From: Ulva prolifera
Taxonomy: Eukaryota; Chlorophyta; Ulvophyceae; Ulvales; Ulvaceae
Length of the DNA stretch: 64,000 nucleotides
Reading direction: 5' to 3'
Assembly (NCBI GenBank): GCA_023078555.1
Contig: CM041199.1
Location: 5,151,315-5,215,314, forward strand
This document shows, piece after piece, positions 58,501-64,000 of the stretch. The translations under genes and the position numbers were made by a program. Under the pieces are notes generated by a model, which had not been told where the DNA came from, did not search any database, and saw nothing but the letters and a program-made list of their open reading frames with translations. The number at the start of each line of letters is the position of its first letter. Position 1 is the first letter of the stretch.

Positions 58501-61500
58501 CTATGCTGTGTTCAGCCTCCCATGCCTCTGACCATATATAGGTCTGTCCGTCGACTTGTCCCCGTGTGCCAGGAGCGGGTGAGGGCAAGGCCACAGTAGC
58601 ACCACGGCCCGCTACTGGCACTCTCAGGCTGCGATGTGGCCGGCAGTAGAGCAGGCCCGGGCAAATCTGTCGTGCATGTAAGTGTGTGCCTGCGTGCGCT
58701 CTGATTTTGTAGTTTCCGGTGTGTGCGTTGTCTGTATCGGACCTGCTGGGGGTGTGGAAGGTCAACCTGGCTAAACTTGGATCTCTGAGAATGTTGAAAA
58801 AACACCACGGCATGCCATGTGTGGGAGTGTTCACATCGATCAGAAGCGTCATGGAGGTTGCCGCTGAGCTCCTGGGTGAGCACGGTTTGGTAAGCCCAGC
58901 AACACTCGCCGGGCTGGTTGCAGGTATAATTCCGCGGGTGTGTCGATGTCGTCCTACAAACTCCCCAACGCACAGCTCCTGGGCGAGAACATCAACTCGG
59001 AGGAGGTAGAGAGAGTGAAGGCCGCGCTCGCAAACATTGAACATGAGCAGCAGCAGCACCAGTCCCGCCTGGAGCAGGTTCGAGCCGCCCTCTGACTCGC
59101 CGTGCTGCTGTGACTCGCCGTGCTTCTGTGACTCGCCGTGCTGCTGTGACTTGCCATGCTTCTGTGACTCGCCGTGCTGCTGTGACTCGCCGTGCTGCTG
59201 TGACTCGCCGTGCTGCTGTGACGCGGTCCTAGCCTGCGCCCAGCTGGCGACGTGCGATCTGTGTGGGGAAACCCTGTGGACAGACAGATACATAGAGCGT
59301 CGCTTCCAGCGCTCATTGCCCTGCCTCTCTGATGCTAACCTTGCACCGCACAAAGACTGCTGCACGGGGACAAACGGGCGGTCATGGTTCACTGGATTCC
59401 ACATTCCAGCTTCTTGTACGCTATGTAGAGCCTGCACACATACACAACTACACACACAGACAGGGGAGGCGTGCCCTGCAGATCGACAGCGAGGAGCAGG
59501 CCGTGCATGAGCATCGCAGCGGCGCCGAGAAGCGGCTGCAAGAGATCCAGGGCATCAAGGACGCGCACGCGAAGGAGCGCCGCAAGGCGAAGGCCAAGCT
59601 CACCACCCTCGAGGCGCAGATCGCAAAGTGTGACCCCCGCCACTTCCGCTCTCGCGTGCCGCACAAGCACATGCCCGAGCTCCCCCCCAGCCCGCCCTCT
59701 GTGCCGCAGTTTTAGTCAAATCGCGATCAGATCAAGCATTGTCACCAACAATGCACTCAGCATCACACTTGCCAGCCACTCACTCAGAAGCGATCATGAA
59801 GCTTGTCCAGCTCATCACCTAATTGCTGGCCAGCCTCTAGAGCTGCCAGCGCCGCTGGAGCACACCCTTCGTGGCGCTTACAACGCGCAGTCACTCGCGC
59901 CGCGGTGTGCAGGCAGGAGAAGCTGGACCCGCTGCTCAAAAAGCCGGAGTTTGAGGCGAAGCTGCATAAGCTGCGGGCCGGGATGATGAAGAAGCTGCGG
60001 GAGGTGGTGTCGAAGGAGGTGGTCAAGCTGCTTGCGGCCACCAAGAAGCACGCCACCGTAGTCGCGCATGCCGCGCAGCTGCAGGCACGCCCCCCCCCCC
60101 CCCCCCCCCCCCCTCCCCCCCGCCCTCCTCGCGCCACGTCCACCTCCGGCCATGCTCCCACAGGGGCAGGGCAACGCTGCCTTGTATGCACACATGCATG
60201 CGCGATCACAGCACGACATGCCGCTGTTGGGAGAGATGGGTGCCGAGCCTCGTGCTGTTTGCCTGGTTTGATGCTTGGCCGCAGCTGGCTGGAGATGCGG
60301 AAGCGGATCCGAGCCTGTGTGCTTGCTATGTACCGCTGGGTTGTCATGTGTTTGCACCCACTGACGGGGTGTTGAGAGCGGCGGCCATGTGCAGGACGAG
60401 GTGGAGCTCATGCAGCAGAGCGCAGTGGACAACCAGCAGGAGCTGCGGGAGCGGCAAGCGCAGATCGCGGGCCTCCGGGAGGATGCCTTGCAGGCCGAGA
60501 CGCGCTCGCGGGCCACCCGCAAGACCTGGGAGGAGCTGCGCGCCGCCCTCAAGCCCCCGGAGCTCCGTGCGCCCCTCCGCCCTGCCTCTGCCGCAGCCTC
60601 GGCACCCCCGCGCAGGAAGCTGTGCAACGCGTGTGTAGCTGTGCGCGCCATAGTGCAGATGCATGCGTCAATATTTGATAGAATTTGATAGCGCATGCGT
60701 CCGGTTGCGGACAGGGCGAGTGTTCCCGTGCAACCATACGGGCCAGCTCCCATGTTTCTGTGTGGCTGTCATTCGCTGTCATCAGTGGTGTGGACGCAGA
60801 GCAGTGGGCTGTATGCGTATGCATGTGGGCCTCGCTCTGCCGGGCACAAAGCACCTGCTGGGCGACAGCATCCGCCGAGTGCATGCCGTGTTGTCGGTGC
60901 ATCTTGGCGTGTAAAGTAAATCTGAATTCACTGAGCTGTATCCTACTGGACATTGACAACTCCGAGTCAACGGGACTCTATGTGCGTGTGCTGTGATGGC
61001 GCTGCGGCAGCGCTCTGCACCCGGTGGCTGTGCATGACCGTCACGCTGTGTGCACAGAGGGGCTCGAGGCGCTGCCGGCGGACGAGGCGGAGTGCGACGA
61101 GGCCGCCGACGAGGCCGATGCCGCCGCCGCTGGCATCGCGATCGCCGACCGCGGCGTCATCGACCGCTACCACGCCCTCAACCAGGCCATCGACGCGCAG
61201 CGCGCGCAGCAGGAGGCCCAGGCCGCAGCCCTCGAGAAGCTGCAGGCACGCCCCGCCCACCTCGAGCGATTGTTGTCGCCTGTTGTGTGCATCAGGGGTG
61301 ACGTTGCCACAGCAGCATGTACTCCAGTGGGACTTTGCTGGCGACAGATTGTTCGCCGTGTGCCCGACGTCCAGCGCCGGTGTCAGCAGGGCCTGCCTCT
61401 ACCTCGTCACTATATTTGACCCCCGTTCCGGGGGAGGACGGCGCGGCGCGGAGGAGTGGTGTGCCTTACAAGTGTGAGTCGTGCAGGAGGAGCTCGCGGC

Positions 61501-62671
61501 GGCGAAGGAGAACTGGCTGCCGCAGCTGAAGGAGACGATCGCCAAGGTGTCGGCGGCGTTCACGCAGAACTTCTCGCGCATCTCGAGCGTCGGGGAGGTG
61601 CGGCTGCACGAGGACGGCGACAACTACGAGAAGTACGCCGTGCACATCATGGTGCGCCCCCCCGCAGACCCCCGCAGACCCCCGCCCCCCCCCCCCCCGA
61701 GCCCCCCATGGCCCGGGCCCGTCTCATACACTGCGCCCCTTCGATCGTCGTTTTCGGTTGTTTTTAAACTACTAGCGCCACTCCGGGCTGCGGTTGCATC
61801 ACGGACCATGTCGGTGACGGCTGCGATGCTCCTGAAATAAGGGACGCCCACGCCCCTCCTCTCCAGGAGATGTGGCATGGTGTTGCACTTTGCGGTGTGG
61901 GTGGGCTTGCATGCGCAAGGCCCTTGCACGTCGGCTCGTGCTAGGTCGAGGAGCCGAGATCCGCAACAGCCGTGATGCGCATGGCAGTGCATGGCCAGCC
62001 GTGACATGCCAGTTCTGGCCATGCACTGCCATGATCGCGCCGTGTCACCGCATGCCTCCCGTGTGCCCCGCCGCTATGCCACCCACACCGCCATGCCACC
62101 CACACCGCCATGCCACCCACACCGCCATGCCACCCACACCGCCATGCCACCCACGCCGCCATGCCACCCACGCCGCCATGCCACCCACGCCGCCATGCCA
62201 CCCACACCGCTGACGCCGTGCCCTGTGCCCGCACAGGTCAAGTTCCGCGACGAGGGCAGCGTGGAGCGGCTGTCGGCGCAGTGCCACAGCGGCGGCGAGA
62301 AGAGCGTGAGCACGATCATGTACCTCCTCAGCCTGCAGCGCATCACTGACACGCCCTTCCGCGTCGTCGACGAGATCAACCAGGGCATGGACCAGACGAA
62401 CGAGCGCGTCGTGTTCCAGGCGATGGTCGACGCCGCGACGGAGAGGGGCACCGCGCAGTGCCTCCTCATGACGCCCAAGCTCCTGCCGCAGCTCAATTAC
62501 AGCGACCATGTGAACGTGCTGAGCATCGTGAACGGGGCGTACATCGGGGCGGCGGTGGACCGGCTCGTGCCGAGCGAGCAGCTGTCGCAGCTGCTGGGGA
62601 CACACTCGCAGCAGGCGTCGCAGGCGCGGATGATGTCGCAGCCGAGCGCGAAACGCGCGCGGGCCGCGTGA
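52528..62671 (+). CDS. SMC5: SMC5, structural maintenance of chromosomes protein 5 (5' end missing)
   Basis: Core ATPase of the SMC5/6 complex (nucleus; recombination repair and replication). Eighteen exons: 52528-52591, 52732-52792, 52889-52947, 53354-53510, 54483-54711, 55199-55349, 55828-55959, 56172-56297, 56700-56951, 57426-57652, 58181-58480, 58924-59077, 59482-59627, 59913-60084, 60395-60566, 61058-61245, 61487-61651, 62237-62671. They give about 1,062 residues, the usual SMC5 length. N-terminal head: YPRGSIKRIMMEDFM, then Walker A GPNGSGKSS split by an intron, and LNIQLDNLCQFLPQEKV. Then a coiled coil (exons 6-9), a hinge (exons 10-11), a returning coiled coil (exons 12-16), and the C-terminal head with signature SGGEKSVST and Walker B FRVVDEINQGMD. 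The exon-10 donor at 57653 is required for phase. Introns after 60084 and 61245 start with GC. The tail ends SAKRARAA. Only the first codons are missing. Confidence 0.95.
53535..53690. repeat. 27-bp minisatellite, 5 copies plus partial, SMC5 intron
   Basis: Units starting CTGTGGCCTGACGGACAG, with scattered changes, run through the intron after the exon ending at 53510. Two variants (GACGGACAGCTCC and GACTGACAGCCTC) occur in mixed order, suggesting repeated unequal exchange. Confidence 0.85.
53846..53896. repeat. Long hairpin (about 24 paired positions, 3-nt loop) in an SMC5 intron
   Basis: GTGAAGAACGGCCTGGGC (53847-53864) and its exact complement (53878-53895) flank a centre that continues pairing (GGCTG / CAGCT with one GU) down to a 3-nt loop. 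The left flank is a threefold ATCCTTGTGA repeat (about 53800-53850). Confidence 0.85.
59093..59218. repeat. 18-bp minisatellite, 7 copies, SMC5 intron
   Basis: Seven contiguous 18-bp units starting TGACTCGCCGTGCTGCTG with few changes, just after the exon ending at 59077. Confidence 0.9.
60090..60113. repeat. Poly-C tract, 24 nt
   Basis: An uninterrupted C run five bases after a GC-type donor in SMC5, followed by more C-rich sequence. Length uncertain in any assembly. Confidence 0.9.
62076..62211. repeat. 17-bp minisatellite, 8 copies, last SMC5 intron
   Basis: Eight contiguous 17-bp units ATGCCACCCACACCGCC, with A/G variants, fill the intron end close to the acceptor of the last exon. The C-rich array may serve as an extended pyrimidine tract. 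Confidence 0.9.
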
Positions 62672-64000
62672 GCGTGGCTGTGCCGGACGCGCCTGGCGTG
62701 CGCGCGCTCCCGCCGCGGCCGGTGCGATGGTTTGCAGCGGCGCACCTGTGCACACACTGAACAGCTGCGCTGCGGACGTGCGGTTGATTGACGCAGTGGA
62801 GCGTGAGGCGGACGTGAGATGCCTGTGCATAGCGTATCCTTCGAAGCGCGGGGCCCTCGAGTGCGACATGGCACCGTGATGTGTGCCGTGGAGGGGTGGG
62901 ACCGCGGGGCGCGTGGGTTTGATTCTTTGGATTTGTAGATTTTTTGGCGTTGTGGTGGGAGGTTGGCGAAGCGGCCGCTTTGGCGAAGTGGCCGCTTTGG
63001 CGAGCCGCTCCGGGGCAGCGGCGTGGGGTGCGAAAGTCTCGCGGCAACGATGAGTTGCTGTGGGAAATGCAGCAAAGCCACGGGGGTGGGGATGGTGGCT
63101 TGTGTGGTAGAGAGAGAAGGAGCTCGGTTCATGGCATGCATGAGCTGCTGTAGATCAGACCTGGCCGTAGCCTGGATATTTGCATGGCTGGCCAGTTTGG
63201 GTAGCTGTGGGAGATGATGATGTTGTCGGCCGGTGGGGGTCATCCATTCGACTGCGCCATGTTTGCTCATGGCAGAGCTGGCTCAGCCTGAGCAGCATAG
63301 GAATGTTCGATGCGGAAGGCTGTGATTCTGTGTTCACAAGAAATACTTCATGATGGTCAACTTGAAGGCTCAAAATGACCGCCAGTCTCATGTCAATCTG
63401 TACAGCTTGCGCTTGCATAATGCCACCAGACTGCACGATTTCAGTCTTTGACGTGCATGACCACCCTGTCCAGAAAAAATGGCAGTCGATGGAATTCTGT
63501 GTGTAGTCCAACACAGTGAGTCAACGGCTGAAGCCTTTGCAGCTCGCTCACTTGCCAAACAGCACAAGTGGGCCCGATGTGTCGCCACTACGGCGGTCGG
63601 TGTTCAGGCAGAAAACAAGACGATGGCGTGGAACACTATTGCTGCACAAGTACGGACGTGCTGCATGGACTGCGCAGGGGGGCACAACGGCTGTGCACCC
63701 GTGGGCAGAGCGCAAAAAGCTCTTCGAAGGTGTACCGCTGCAGGCGCAGCGCCACGTCTTGCGTGCCTTGTCTGAATCGTCACTGAAGACGGGGGGAGAA
63801 TCAACTGGCGTGGACAAACCACGGCACAAGAATCTCTTCCAGACAAGGGTTTGCACACGCAGCCTTGAATTACGCTGGATGATGCTACGTGTGCATTCTC
63901 TGCACTGCATGAAGCAGCGGGGTCTTGCCTGCATGCGTTCCGCGCGAGACGAGCGCCCAGCCTACGCATTGGGAAATGGAGCCTCATGTGCACTTGCTTT
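62672..64000. other. Region downstream of SMC5, no gene recognised
   Basis: Holds the SMC5 3' UTR. A partial direct repeat GGCGAAGCGGCCGCTTT occurs at about 62965-63000. Open frames near the right edge show no recognisable motif, though a gene starting beyond the window cannot be excluded. Confidence 0.45.

Noticed and set aside
58109..59455. 448-codon minus-strand open frame opposite SMC5
   Set aside because: It crosses two SMC5 exons and the 18-bp minisatellite, which alone explains its repeated Gln/His/Gly/Glu/Ser stretch.

Overview
This is a GC-rich eukaryotic nuclear window. Its genes are split by many short spliceosomal introns, mostly 160-560 nt. I assembled gene models by hand from conserved protein segments, requiring reading phase to agree across every junction. 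A plant-type sucrose-phosphate synthase, a eukaryotic RecX, a centriolar FOP/TONNEAU1-type protein and many TKL-like kinases suggest a green alga, possibly prasinophyte-grade, or another photosynthetic protist. The species cannot be named from the sequence. Most introns begin GTGCG and end TGCAG; three appear to begin with GC.

Layout. 1-4107 (+): 3' part of a sucrose-phosphate synthase. 8229-13309 (+) and 17099-21677 (+): two paralogous cytoplasmic TKL-like kinases with an HGD catalytic loop. 24218-34273 (-): a 14-exon gene for a 1,614-residue receptor-like protein with a signal peptide, three tandem copies of a three-exon beta-helix-like ectodomain, one transmembrane helix, and a kinase fold whose catalytic Asp is Asn. 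34.3-40.7 kb: a gene-poor island with a 1.2 kb hAT-type transposon (perfect 13-bp terminal inverted repeats, 8-bp target duplication), large perfect palindromes and a 264-bp foldback. 40759-42240 (+): RecX-family protein. 44099-45712 (+): FOP/CEP43-like protein. 47435-49545 (+): unrecognised two-transmembrane protein with a long Ser/Pro/Ala tail. 52528-62671 (+): SMC5, nearly complete, in at least 18 exons, with several intronic minisatellites.

Functional themes. Two genes serve genome maintenance: SMC5 (SMC5/6 complex) and RecX (a RecA modulator, probably organellar). Three encode kinase folds: two predicted active non-RD kinases and one predicted receptor pseudokinase, transcribed convergently with the second kinase. 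The FOP-like gene suggests basal bodies or a cortical microtubule organising centre. The sucrose synthesis gene fits a phototroph. No operons, CRISPR arrays, rRNA or convincing tRNA genes were seen. The most novel item is the triplicated-ectodomain receptor pseudokinase.
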